A model generated the notes under the pieces. The model had not been told where the DNA came from, made no database searches, and saw only the letters and a program-made list of their open reading frames with translations. A DNA stretch of 64,000 nucleotides from 4572-13 sp964594065 (lineage in GTDB: Bacteria > Planctomycetota > Phycisphaerae > Sedimentisphaerales > Anaerohalosphaeraceae). The DNA lies in the NCBI GenBank assembly GCA_964594065.1, contig CAZQKX010000008.1:1-64000 (forward strand), in the 5' to 3' direction. The position numbers were made by a program, and so were the translations under genes. Positions within the stretch are counted from its first letter, which is position 1. Each line of letters begins with the position of its first letter. Shown here piece by piece: positions 1 through 7,930 of this stretch.

Positions 1-102
1 ATCAAGCGGTTTCAGTTGGTCTAAAACCGAATCAGGAAATACATTATGTGTTTGTTGTGTCCAACGCCAGGCAAGAGAAAATTTTATGATTTCGCGTTTC
101 AT
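1..102 (-). CDS. Partial CDS, unknown function (5' end only)
   Basis: An open minus-strand frame begins with ATG at 102-100 and runs off the left edge of the window without a stop, giving 34 residues that start MKREIIKFSLAW. It begins 7 nt after the murA stop codon on the same strand, so it is probably translated from the same message. No family is recognisable from so short an N-terminus, and there is no signal peptide. The tight spacing to murA is the main support; the fragment could still be spurious. Confidence 0.5.
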   Translation of the reverse strand, partial: MKREIIKFSLAWRWTQQTHNVFPDSVLDQLKPLD

Positions 103-109
103 GTTTTAT

Positions 110-1381
110 TTATGTGCTCTTTCGGGTGATTTTTGCGCCGACGGCGTTGAGGCGTTCTTCGATGCGGTGGTAGCCTCGGTCGATATGGTAAACACGCTGG
201 ACCGCCGTTGTGCCTTCGGCGGCCATGCCTGCCAGGACGAGGGCGGCGGACGCTCGCAGGTCCGATGCCATGACCGGCGCGGCGATGAGCTTATCCACAC
301 CTGCAACGATAACACTGGGTCCTTCCTTTCGCAGATTTGCCGCCATACGATTCAGTTCCGCCACGTGCATGAAGCGGTCGGGATAGATCTTTTCGGTAAT
401 CACGCTGTTGCCGTTGCCCAATGCCAGCAGGGCCATAAATTGTGCCTGCAGGTCGGTAGGGAAGCCCGGATAGGGTTGAGTCGTTATATCCGCCGGGTGA
501 ACCGGGCCATCTAAAGCAACTTCACAGCCGGTTTCGGTTTTTTCCACCTGCACACCGATGTGTCGGAATCGGTCGGTCACGGCGAGCATGTGGTCCAGGT
601 TGCAGTTGCTGATTTTTAAATGTCCTTTTGTGATCGCCGCGGCAACCATAAATGTGCCTGCTTCGATGCGGTCACCGATGACAGGGTAGGTAACCGGTGA
701 CAGTTCCTTGACACCTTCGATAACCAAGCGAGGCGAACCGATGCCGCTGATTTTGGCACCCATGGCGTTGAGGCAATTGGCCAGGTCCGCCACTTCCGGC
801 TCACACGCGGCCGACTCGATCACGGTGGTGCCTTTGGCCAGCACCGCCGCCATCATAACATTACCGGTGCCCAGTACCGTTGACCCGAACGGGCCGCCGA
901 GAAAGATTTGTGCTCCTGTCAATCTGCCGGCGGGCGCTTCGGCAATGATATATCCGCTTTCCAAGTGGATCTTTGCGCCCAGTGCCTTGACCCCGCGAAG
1001 GTGGATATCGATGGGCCGGTCGCCAATCGCACAGCCGCCCGGCATAGAAATTTTCACCTTGCCGCAGCGGGCCAGCAGTGGGCCGAGAATACAGATGCTC
1101 GCCCGCATTTTTCGTACGATCTCATATTCACCGACAGGGTTGTCAATGGTTGTTGCATCGATGTTCAGTCTGCCGGCGTCATCGCGCCAGACCCGAGCCC
1201 CGAGGCTTTCGATCAGCGTTTCCATCGAGCGGATATCGGCCAGATCCGGGGCGTTGGGGATTTGACAGGTGCCCGGTGCCAGCAGGGCGGCTGCCATAAT
1301 AGGCAGGGCGGAATTTTTTGAACCGGCGACATTGATCGTGCCGGATAGCTGAACAGGTCCGTTGATTTCAAAAATATCCAT
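110..1381 (-). CDS. murA: UDP-N-acetylglucosamine 1-carboxyvinyltransferase MurA
   Basis: The 423-residue product is full length for MurA, which transfers enolpyruvate from PEP to UDP-GlcNAc in the first committed step of peptidoglycan synthesis in the cytoplasm. The N-terminus has the family K-N-S-A-L-P segment (residues 22-27) that binds substrate, and the catalytic loop P-G-G-C-A-I-G-D-R-P carries the PEP-binding, fosfomycin-target cysteine at C117. The repeated inside-out alpha/beta layout continues to the C-terminus. The ATG at 1381 begins the usual EPSP-synthase-like fold, so no other start is needed. The gene is transcribed away from the CPBP gene on its right, and a partial gene follows 7 nt after its stop. 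Its presence indicates a peptidoglycan-making cell. Confidence 0.97.
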   Translation of the reverse strand: MDIFEINGPVQLSGTINVAGSKNSALPIMAAALLAPGTCQIPNAPDLADIRSMETLIESLGARVWRDDAGRLNIDATTIDNPVGEYEIVRKMRASICILGPLLARCGKVKISMPGGCAIGDRPIDIHLRGVKALGAKIHLESGYIIAEAPAGRLTGAQIFLGGPFGSTVLGTGNVMMAAVLAKGTTVIESAACEPEVADLANCLNAMGAKISGIGSPRLVIEGVKELSPVTYPVIGDRIEAGTFMVAAAITKGHLKISNCNLDHMLAVTDRFRHIGVQVEKTETGCEVALDGPVHPADITTQPYPGFPTDLQAQFMALLALGNGNSVITEKIYPDRFMHVAELNRMAANLRKEGPSVIVAGVDKLIAAPVMASDLRASAALVLAGMAAEGTTAVQRVYHIDRGYHRIEERLNAVGAKITRKST

Positions 1382-1464
1382 AAGCGGTTCCTTGCAAAAT
1401 GATTACGGATGCACTATAACACAGTTAAATTAAAAAGGCAAGGCGTGTTTCTAAAGGCAAACGG

Positions 1465-2421
1465 ATGTTATTGACAATAATCGCGCAATCCGAGAATATC
1501 TCCACTGAAGCAGCGGTGTCCGCTTCCCCGGCCCCGTTTTGGGATGCTTTTGCCGTGGCGATGGCGACCGCCGGGTTGTCCATTCTGATTGTTTGGGTAA
1601 TCTGGTATGATGGATTTGGTTCATTGCGTCAGGCCCCGATTCGCCGGAACCGGATGTTTTTGTTTTTGCCGTTTCTGGTTTTAAGTCTCTGGCTGATACT
1701 GGAATATACGATTGTGGGGGGGCTTCAGATTTTATTCCATGATGCTTCGGGAACTGTTTATCAAGTTGTGATGTACCTGCCGATGGTTTTTTTGCGACTG
1801 GCCCTGACTGTTGGGATGCTGATTGCTGCCCACTATACGTTTGCCCGGCGGCTGAAAGGATTCGGTTTAAATGTCAAAACCCTTGGCAAAGATACCGGCT
1901 TTGCGGTTGTTCACCTGCTGGCGGTTTACCCATTGATCCTGTTTGTCCTGTGGCTCGTTATGGAAATCGGACGCCTTATTGTCGGGGATGACTTTAACCT
2001 GCAAACACATGAAAGCCTAACCTTTCTGGTCGAGACCGACAGCGTTTTTTTAAAGGCGTTTGTCGTTTTGTTTGCGGTTTTTATTGTGCCGGTTTTTGAG
2101 GAGGTTTTGTTTCGCGGCTTTTTGCAGACATCCGTTCGCACATTGACACACTCCGTCTGGCCCGTTTTTGAGAAGGTTTTGTCTCCCGGCTTTTTGCGGA
2201 CATCCATTTGCGCATTGACACACTCCGTCTGGCCGGCAATTCTTCTGACGTCGGTGATTTTTTCCAGCTTCCATCATAAGACACACGCCGCGGCACTATT
2301 TGTTTTTTCCTGCGGATTGGGATATGCCTATGAGCGCAGCGGGTCGCTTTTTCGCCCCATTTTTATGCATATGCTTTTTAACGGCATGAGCGTTACGATG
2401 ATGCTGTTGACGACGTCTTAA
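1465..2421 (+). CDS. CPBP-family intramembrane metalloprotease with internal duplication
   Basis: This is a 318-residue multi-pass membrane protein of the CPBP (Rce1/CAAX protease-like) family. About eight hydrophobic helices are visible. Motif 1 (EExxxR) is E212-E213...R217, motif 2 (FxxxH) is F266...H270 and motif 3 (HxxxN) is H302...N306. Residues 209-232 are repeated at 233-256; in the second copy motif 1 reads E-K-V-L-S-P and has lost the second Glu and the Arg. The extra 24 residues move the intact motif 1 to 58 residues before H270, whereas the decayed copy sits 34 residues before it, close to the spacing I recall for characterised Rce1. Activity is therefore doubtful. Substrate unknown; family members act in prenyl-protein processing or bacteriocin immunity. 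Confidence 0.85.
   Translation: MLLTIIAQSENISTEAAVSASPAPFWDAFAVAMATAGLSILIVWVIWYDGFGSLRQAPIRRNRMFLFLPFLVLSLWLILEYTIVGGLQILFHDASGTVYQVVMYLPMVFLRLALTVGMLIAAHYTFARRLKGFGLNVKTLGKDTGFAVVHLLAVYPLILFVLWLVMEIGRLIVGDDFNLQTHESLTFLVETDSVFLKAFVVLFAVFIVPVFEEVLFRGFLQTSVRTLTHSVWPVFEKVLSPGFLRTSICALTHSVWPAILLTSVIFSSFHHKTHAAALFVFSCGLGYAYERSGSLFRPIFMHMLFNGMSVTMMLLTTS
2089..2232 (+). repeat. 72-bp in-frame tandem duplication inside CPBP gene
   Basis: Two adjacent 72-nt units, 2089-2160 and 2161-2232, differ at 8 positions (about 89% identical). Seven of the eight differences change an amino acid. Each unit encodes 24 residues from P-V-F-E to T-H-S-V-W, covering the EExxxR motif and half of the following helix. 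The length is a multiple of three, so the frame is kept. Confidence 0.95.
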
Positions 2422-2605
2422 TGTCTTGATTTTTACTGCCATAAGAAAAGTCCGATAAAAAGGCAGCTTTTGTTGCGGGCAGGGCATCCTCTATTCTGAA
2501 AACATTGCATTTCTTTCATTTCAATTAAGATTCCTAGTATTTTTGCCGACGTGGTAACTACGGATACTATTGAGTAAAAACGCTTAAACGAATTAGAGAT
2601 TGTAT

Positions 2606-3001
2606 ATGTACCCAAAACAGCAGGCTTTTACCTTAATGGAACTGGTGATCGTCATCCTGATTATCGGTGTTCTGGCCGCGGCAGTCATGCCGATCGTGCG
2701 AGGAAAGGTTGACCAAGCCAAATGGGCTGAGGCACATGCCCTGGCTGGTGCAATTCGTCGGGCCGCAAAGATGTATCACGCAGAGACAGGCAACAGACTT
2801 AACGGGCGCTTAAGCAACAGAAGAAACCGGGATGCTCTGGGAATCACAAATGCTGAAGTTGAGGGCACCTATTTTATCGCCCGGGATTTCAGGATTCGGA
2901 GAATGGATAACAATGGAAATTCAGAGATTCGTGTTATTGCCAGCCAGTCCAATGCTCCGGCAGGCAGAAAAACACTGACACTTGAAGGCCAATGGCAATG
3001 A
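2606..3001 (+). CDS. Prepilin-type N-terminal cleavage/methylation protein (first of pair)
   Basis: The 131-residue protein has a class III (type IV pilin-like) signal: a short basic leader, then A-FTLMELVIVILIIGVLAAA with Glu at mature position 5 and a long hydrophobic helix. Prepilin peptidase should cut before the Phe and methylate it. Position -1 is Ala rather than the commoner Gly. The C-terminal globular part (residues about 45-131) ends near S-N-A-P-A-G, and matches the next gene in several blocks, so the two arose by tandem duplication. ATG at 2606 was chosen over the TTG at 2600. Likely a pseudopilin of a type II secretion-like or pilus-like machine in the cell envelope; no assembly ATPase lies nearby. 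Confidence 0.85.
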   Translation: MYPKQQAFTLMELVIVILIIGVLAAAVMPIVRGKVDQAKWAEAHALAGAIRRAAKMYHAETGNRLNGRLSNRRNRDALGITNAEVEGTYFIARDFRIRRMDNNGNSEIRVIASQSNAPAGRKTLTLEGQWQ

Positions 3002-3033
3002 TATTACCCATGTTACGATCAAAGAGAATTGAT

Positions 3034-3429
3034 ATGAATGACAGGCGACATGCTTTTACTCTGATCGAGTTAATGGTTGTCATTCTGATCGTGGGAATTT
3101 TGGCGGCGGCTTCTGTTCCGCTGTTTCGCGCCAAGATCGACCGGTCCAAATGGACCGAAGCAAACGCTGCGGCGGGTATGATCCGAAGTGCCGTAAAAGT
3201 ATACTATACACAAACCGGAGTTGCGATCACCGGCAGCATGGATACCGGGGCATTGATGAATTATCTGGAAATAAGAAGCAGCGATCTGTCCGGAACCTAT
3301 TTTGTAGCTTCCGACTATAATATTGACAGCGTTGATTCCAACGGCAAAGCCACCATTACCGTGACGGGCAGTTTATCAAACGCACCGTCCGGCAGTATGA
3401 CACTCCAGGCAGATGGCACTTGGGAATAA
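3034..3429 (+). CDS. Prepilin-type N-terminal cleavage/methylation protein (second of pair)
   Basis: The 131-residue product starts with ATG at 3034, preceded by an AAGAGA-like ribosome site; the longer frame from 2992 would overlap the previous gene and bury the leader. The leader ends in R-R-H-A, followed by FTLIELMVVILIVGILAAA, giving a class III signal with Ala at -1 and Glu at mature position 5. The body is a paralogue of the preceding protein: both have a K-[VI]-D-x-[AS]-K-W-x-E-A block, a G-T-Y-F-[IV]-A block and an S-N-A-P-[AS]-G block. The two genes are 32 nt apart and probably co-transcribed, and converge on secA. Role as pseudopilin or minor pilin is inferred from the signal only. 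Confidence 0.87.
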   Translation: MNDRRHAFTLIELMVVILIVGILAAASVPLFRAKIDRSKWTEANAAAGMIRSAVKVYYTQTGVAITGSMDTGALMNYLEIRSSDLSGTYFVASDYNIDSVDSNGKATITVTGSLSNAPSGSMTLQADGTWE

Positions 3430-3479
3430 TATTCGATCAAGTCACTAAGTAAGGTCTTGAACAAGCCGCACTGTAAACA

Positions 3480-6400
3480 TTAAACATTTTTGCCGCAGCA
3501 CTTTTTGTATTTCTTCCCACTGCCGCACGGGCAGGGATCATTGCGGCCAACTTTGGGCTGGTCCAGCTTGATCTGTTTGACTTTTTTCTCGCCCTGAGGA
3601 GCAACCGCCGCTGCGCGTTGGCGCTGGGTTGCTTCGAACTGGTTGACCTCGTCATGTTTGGCCTGGCTGACGTTATAGACATTGCGGCTGCGCTGCCCGG
3701 CCTCCAGACGCACGCGGAAGACAATATTTGTGACCCGGTCCTCAATGCTTTCAAGCATTTCGTTGAACATGCGGTGACCTTCGTGCTTGTACTCGATCTT
3801 CGGGTCCTTTTCTGCGTACGCCCTGAGCATAATGCTTTCTTTCAGGTGGTCCATTCCGTAAAGATGATCTTTCCAGGCGCTGTCATAAATTTGCAGCAGA
3901 ACGTACCGTTCCAGATCCGTCAATTCCCGGCGCAGAAACTCGCGGCCGGCATTCATGAGAAGATCTTTCGCTGTTTCCGGTTCGTCCAATTGTTCTGCAT
4001 CGAGGTCGGCATCGAACCGCTCTTTGGACCATGCGGCTAATTCCTGCGCCGAGGTGCCGTCATCGATTTTTTGCTGGACGGTCTCGGCGAGTCGACCGTT
4101 GTTCCAGGATTCGCTTAGTTTCAGCAGTTGTTGATGGATCTGGCGGGGGGGCGTCTCCTGCAGATATTCAGCAGTCAACGTTGCCTCATATTTTTTATGA
4201 GCCCACTGAACCAGCGCATCAAAGCCGTAAACATTGGTGCCCTGATTACCGAAGACCATATTCATCGCAAATTCAACGGGATATTCGATTTCGCGGCGAC
4301 TGTATTTTTCCGCAACATCATCGTACAGCTTTTGTCGTATCTGCTCGGTCTTGAGGTCTTTTAGTTCTTCGAAATTCAGTTTGAGGTCGAATTTATTCTC
4401 CATCCACAATGAAAACGATTTAATGGCATAGTCTTCTTTGAGGAATTCGACCAGCCGGGAAGCATCCTTCTTGCCGACCTGCTCAGCGGCGGCCTCTGCA
4501 AGCGTACTCTCGATTTCGTCAGCGGACATATGCCGCAGTTTACTCGCCGACAGCGATACACGGAATGCGCTCATCGCCCATTTGCACAGTGCATCGATCT
4601 TCCATGTCTTCGGGTCTTCGTAGTCTTCAAGATATTCCCCCAAAGAGACGGAGATCCCGTTGGCGACATCTTTTTTGGCTCTATCCTTGATCAGTTCTTC
4701 GATCTGGTCAACGTCCATATTGTTCAGACGTTTGGGTTCCAGTTCCACATCGAATTCGCTGCGTGCCCACTCCGCGACACAGCGGAACGCGTAATCGGGC
4801 GCCAGGATATTCTCGCAGGCTCCATCGATCATGTCCTTGATCATTTCCTGAATGGCTTCTTTCAGGCCTTTCCCTTCGATGATCTTACGCCGGCTGGTGT
4901 AGAAATATTTTCGCTGAAAATCCATCACCTCGTCATATTCGAGCAAGCTCTTACGCTGTTCGAAGTTTCGTTCTTCAACTTTCTTTTGGGCCTTTTCAAT
5001 GCCCTTGCTGATGCGTCCGTGCTGGATCGGCATGCCTTCTTCCCACCCGATAAACGACAGCAGTTTGACGGTTGCTTCCGGAGCGAAGATCCGCATCAGG
5101 TCATCGTCAAACGACAGAAAGAAGACACTGGAACCCGGGTCTCCCTGACGACCCGCACGGCCGCGAAGCTGATTGTCGATACGCCGGGACTCATGACGTT
5201 CGGTACCGAGAATATGCAGTCCGCCCAGGTCGACGATCCCGTCACCGAGTTTGATATCCGTTCCGCGGCCGGCCATATTCGTGGCGATGGTCACGTTGCC
5301 TCGTGTCGAGCCGTCGCGGGCGGTATGCTGCTGACCGGCTTTTTCCACGATCACAGCTTCACGTGCGTGCTGTTTAGCGTTAAGGACTTCGTGTTCGACG
5401 CCGTAACGACGGGTCAATGCCGCCGAAAGTGCTTCACTTTTTTCAATGCTGACAGTACCGACCAGAACGGGCCGACCGGCAGTGGATTGTTCGTGAATAT
5501 CATCTACGATCGCGTTGAACTTTTCAGCCATGCTTTTAAAGATCAAATCCTCACGGTCATCTCGAACACATGGCCGGTTCGTTGGGATCACAACGACTTC
5601 GAGTCCATAGATATTCATAAACTCTGCTGCTTCAGTCGCCGCGGTGCCCGTCATCCCCGAAATCTGACCGTAGAGTTTGAAGAAATTCTGCAGGGTGATC
5701 GTTGCCAGTGTCTGGGTTTCTTCCTTGACCTGTACATTTTCTTTGGCCTCGACCGCCTGGTGCAGACCATCGGACCATTGGCGACCGTGCATCAGACGTC
5801 CAGTGAATGTGTCAACGATAATGACCTTGCCTTCCATGACGACATAATCTTTTTCGCGTTCATAGGTCATATGCGCCCGCAGACTCTGCTCCAGCATGTG
5901 GGGCCATTCCATATTGGAACCGGTAAAGAACGATCCAATGCCGGCAATTTCCTGGGCGGCGCCAATCCCGTCGTGTGTCAGGTGAACGGCCTTATGCTCT
6001 TCCTCGACTTCGTAATACTGTGTCATTGTTTCGAGCTTGGCCTGATCGGCTTCCATTTGTGTCTGTGTTTCGTCAATGACTTTTTGTGCCTTTTTCATGC
6101 GTGCTTCGTCTTTGGCTTTCTTGCCCTCGGAGAATTCCCCTTGTGCGTTGGCGACCGTTCGTTCCGCAGCGTCGATCGATTTTTGGAGTCGATCATAGGA
6201 AGCCTGCAAAGAGATCAACTGACGGGCAACGTTGTCAGCTTTTTTATAGCGTGTAACATCATCCTGCGCGGGGCCGGAAATAATCAGCGGTGTCCGGGCC
6301 TCATCGATCAGGATCGAGTCGACCTCGTCGATAATCGCGTATTCCAGCGGCCCTTGTGCCATATGCTCCAGCGAGACTTTCATATTATCACGCAGATAGT

Positions 6401-6971
6401 CAAAACCGAATTCATTATTCGTGCCGTAGGTAATGTCGCAGGCATACTGCTGGCGGCGTTCGTCGCCGCGGGTATCCATGTCCGCCTGGATGGCGCCGCA
6501 CGTCATCCCCAGCGCTTCGTAAACCGGCCCCATCCACTCGGCGTCACGCTTGGCAAGGTAATCATTAACGGTGATCAGATGTATTTTTCGCCCGGTCAAA
6601 TGGACCAGATAAGCGGCCAATGTAGCGACCAGTGTTTTTCCCTCACCGGTTGCCATCTCGGCGATCTTGCCGTCATAGAGGACGTTGCCGCCGACCAGTT
6701 GAACGTCATAATGCCGCATGTCCAAATTCCGCCGTGCCGCTTCACGAACCACGGCGAATGCTTCGTGCAGAATTTCTTCCGGCGCTCGTCCATCCTTGAG
6801 CGTTTGTTTAAACTCGGCAGTTTTTGCCTTCAGGCCATCATTGCTCAGGGCCTTGGCCTGTTCTTCAAGATCCGCCGCGGCAAGAGCCATCTGCATATAT
6901 GATTTAACGACGCGTTCATTCCGTGAACCAAACAGGCCGACCATAAATTTATTAAAATCCGCTAATGCCAT
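3480..6971 (-). CDS. secA: Preprotein translocase ATPase SecA, enlarged
   Basis: SecA drives preproteins through SecYEG at the inner membrane. At 1163 residues it is about 260 longer than E. coli SecA. Walker A is G-E-G-K-T (109-113), the DEVD box is D215-E-V-D218, the second motor carries N-M-A-G-R-G-T-D (565-572) and Q-L-R-G-R-A-G-R-Q-G-D (601-611), and the C-terminal SEC-C zinc motif CPCGSGKKYKKCC spans 1147-1159. Two enlargements stand out. A charged, coiled-coil-like insertion lies at about 252-325, between the DEAD motor and the preprotein-crosslinking region. From about 730 to 1000 the helical wing region contains five copies of W-x4-[FY]-x3-L-x4-L, at W735, W798, W856, W923 and W981. 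The scaffold helix with L-x-x-I-Y-D-x-A-W-K-x-H-L follows normally. Own promoter likely, since a terminator separates it from efp. Confidence 0.97.
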   Translation of the reverse strand: MALADFNKFMVGLFGSRNERVVKSYMQMALAAADLEEQAKALSNDGLKAKTAEFKQTLKDGRAPEEILHEAFAVVREAARRNLDMRHYDVQLVGGNVLYDGKIAEMATGEGKTLVATLAAYLVHLTGRKIHLITVNDYLAKRDAEWMGPVYEALGMTCGAIQADMDTRGDERRQQYACDITYGTNNEFGFDYLRDNMKVSLEHMAQGPLEYAIIDEVDSILIDEARTPLIISGPAQDDVTRYKKADNVARQLISLQASYDRLQKSIDAAERTVANAQGEFSEGKKAKDEARMKKAQKVIDETQTQMEADQAKLETMTQYYEVEEEHKAVHLTHDGIGAAQEIAGIGSFFTGSNMEWPHMLEQSLRAHMTYEREKDYVVMEGKVIIVDTFTGRLMHGRQWSDGLHQAVEAKENVQVKEETQTLATITLQNFFKLYGQISGMTGTAATEAAEFMNIYGLEVVVIPTNRPCVRDDREDLIFKSMAEKFNAIVDDIHEQSTAGRPVLVGTVSIEKSEALSAALTRRYGVEHEVLNAKQHAREAVIVEKAGQQHTARDGSTRGNVTIATNMAGRGTDIKLGDGIVDLGGLHILGTERHESRRIDNQLRGRAGRQGDPGSSVFFLSFDDDLMRIFAPEATVKLLSFIGWEEGMPIQHGRISKGIEKAQKKVEERNFEQRKSLLEYDEVMDFQRKYFYTSRRKIIEGKGLKEAIQEMIKDMIDGACENILAPDYAFRCVAEWARSEFDVELEPKRLNNMDVDQIEELIKDRAKKDVANGISVSLGEYLEDYEDPKTWKIDALCKWAMSAFRVSLSASKLRHMSADEIESTLAEAAAEQVGKKDASRLVEFLKEDYAIKSFSLWMENKFDLKLNFEELKDLKTEQIRQKLYDDVAEKYSRREIEYPVEFAMNMVFGNQGTNVYGFDALVQWAHKKYEATLTAEYLQETPPRQIHQQLLKLSESWNNGRLAETVQQKIDDGTSAQELAAWSKERFDADLDAEQLDEPETAKDLLMNAGREFLRRELTDLERYVLLQIYDSAWKDHLYGMDHLKESIMLRAYAEKDPKIEYKHEGHRMFNEMLESIEDRVTNIVFRVRLEAGQRSRNVYNVSQAKHDEVNQFEATQRQRAAAVAPQGEKKVKQIKLDQPKVGRNDPCPCGSGKKYKKCCGKNV

Positions 6972-7011
6972 TGTTAGCCCTGACTATAAATATATTAAAT
7001 GTCATCCCGAG

Positions 7012-7027
7012 TCCCGATTTATCGGGA
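7012..7027. repeat. Palindrome in the secA 5' leader
   Basis: TCCCGAT-TT-ATCGGGA is a perfect 7-bp inverted repeat, starting 41 nt upstream of the secA start codon. It sits in a short stretch (7001-7065) that looks like an interspersed repeat next to the efp terminator. It could be part of a leader structure for secA or of a dispersed genomic repeat; the sequence alone does not decide. Confidence 0.6.
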
Positions 7028-7039
7028 AGGGATTTATTC

Positions 7040-7065
7040 AAAAAAGCCCGCCAAAGGCGGACTCC
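7040..7065 (-). terminator. Rho-independent terminator after efp
   Basis: Read on the minus strand, GTCCGCC-TTT-GGCGGGC forms a short GC-rich stem (one G-T wobble) followed by a run of six T. It lies about 35 nt after the efp stop and upstream of secA, so the two genes are probably not one transcription unit. Confidence 0.75.
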
Positions 7066-7098
7066 ATAATTTTTATATTTGCTTTTTAATATTTAATT

Positions 7099-7659
7099 TT
7101 AATCTTTTACCCGTGTGACGTATTCACCGCTGCGGGTGTCGATGCGAATCTTTTCACCGATCTTAATAAACGGCGGCACCTGCACCACAAAGCCGGTTTC
7201 CATTGTTGCGGGCTTGTATTGGTTGGTTGCGGTTGCTCCTTTGATTTCCGGTGCGGTGTCGGCCACGATCAGGTCAACCGTGTTCGGCAAGGTAACCACA
7301 ACGGGTTTTCCCTCGTACATGCTGATCTGGATCTTTTCATTTTCCTTCAGGAATTTTGGGCCGTCGCCAAATGCGTCACTGTCCAGAGTGATCTGGTCAT
7401 AAGTTTCCAGATCCATAAACACATGCTCATCGCCGGCTGAATACAAATATTCAAAATTCCGCTTATCGAGATAGGCCTCGTCGACGTTTTCTTCGGCTCG
7501 GAAACGAATATCCCGAATGCCGCCATCGACCAGGTTACGAAGCTTGGTTTGATAGACCGCGCCGCCTTTGCCGAGTTTGACGTGTTGATAATCAACGATC
7601 ACATACAAAATGTTGTCGATCGTGATGGTTTGGCCTTTTTTCATATCTGAAACTTTCAT
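7099..7659 (-). CDS. efp: Translation elongation factor P
   Basis: The 186-residue product is the usual EF-P length, with three beta-barrel domains. EF-P binds ribosomes stalled at polyproline and speeds peptide bond formation. The start is the ATG at 7659 (MKVSDMKKG), preceded by GGAG; the frame is open further upstream but the extra 43 residues do not belong to the family. The loop that reaches the peptidyl-transfer centre reads H-V-K-L-G-K-G-G-A, placing the modifiable lysine at K31; Leu replaces the more common Pro before G-K-G. The C-terminal domain has P-P-F-I-K-I-G-E-K-I-R-I-D-T-R-[ST]-G-E-Y, a family signature. No modification enzyme (EpmA or similar) is in the window. Confidence 0.96.
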   Translation of the reverse strand: MKVSDMKKGQTITIDNILYVIVDYQHVKLGKGGAVYQTKLRNLVDGGIRDIRFRAEENVDEAYLDKRNFEYLYSAGDEHVFMDLETYDQITLDSDAFGDGPKFLKENEKIQISMYEGKPVVVTLPNTVDLIVADTAPEIKGATATNQYKPATMETGFVVQVPPFIKIGEKIRIDTRSGEYVTRVKD

Positions 7660-7930
7660 GGGGACTCCATAAATACAAACTCTTGATATCACTATAGTTA
7701 ACGTTCTTGCCCTGACGATTGTCCCTGCGGGAAACCCGGCGAGAATACACAGGTCGAACAGTATCGCAGAAGCCCTCAAAAATGTCAAGAAAATGTAATG
7801 TGGTCTGTCAAATGCCTGAAACCGGCTTTTTAAGATGCGAAAATTTTAAAAACCTTGATTATTGTCTTAAATTCAGGTAGGCTTAAACGACAGAATAGGA
7901 TATCGCATTCATTCAATTAAGGAGCAATTT

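Noticed and set aside
4530..6902. A 790-codon open frame on the plus strand opposite secA
   Set aside because: It is a shadow of secA: residues are rich in Phe, His and Arg without domain features, and the opposite strand encodes a clear SecA.
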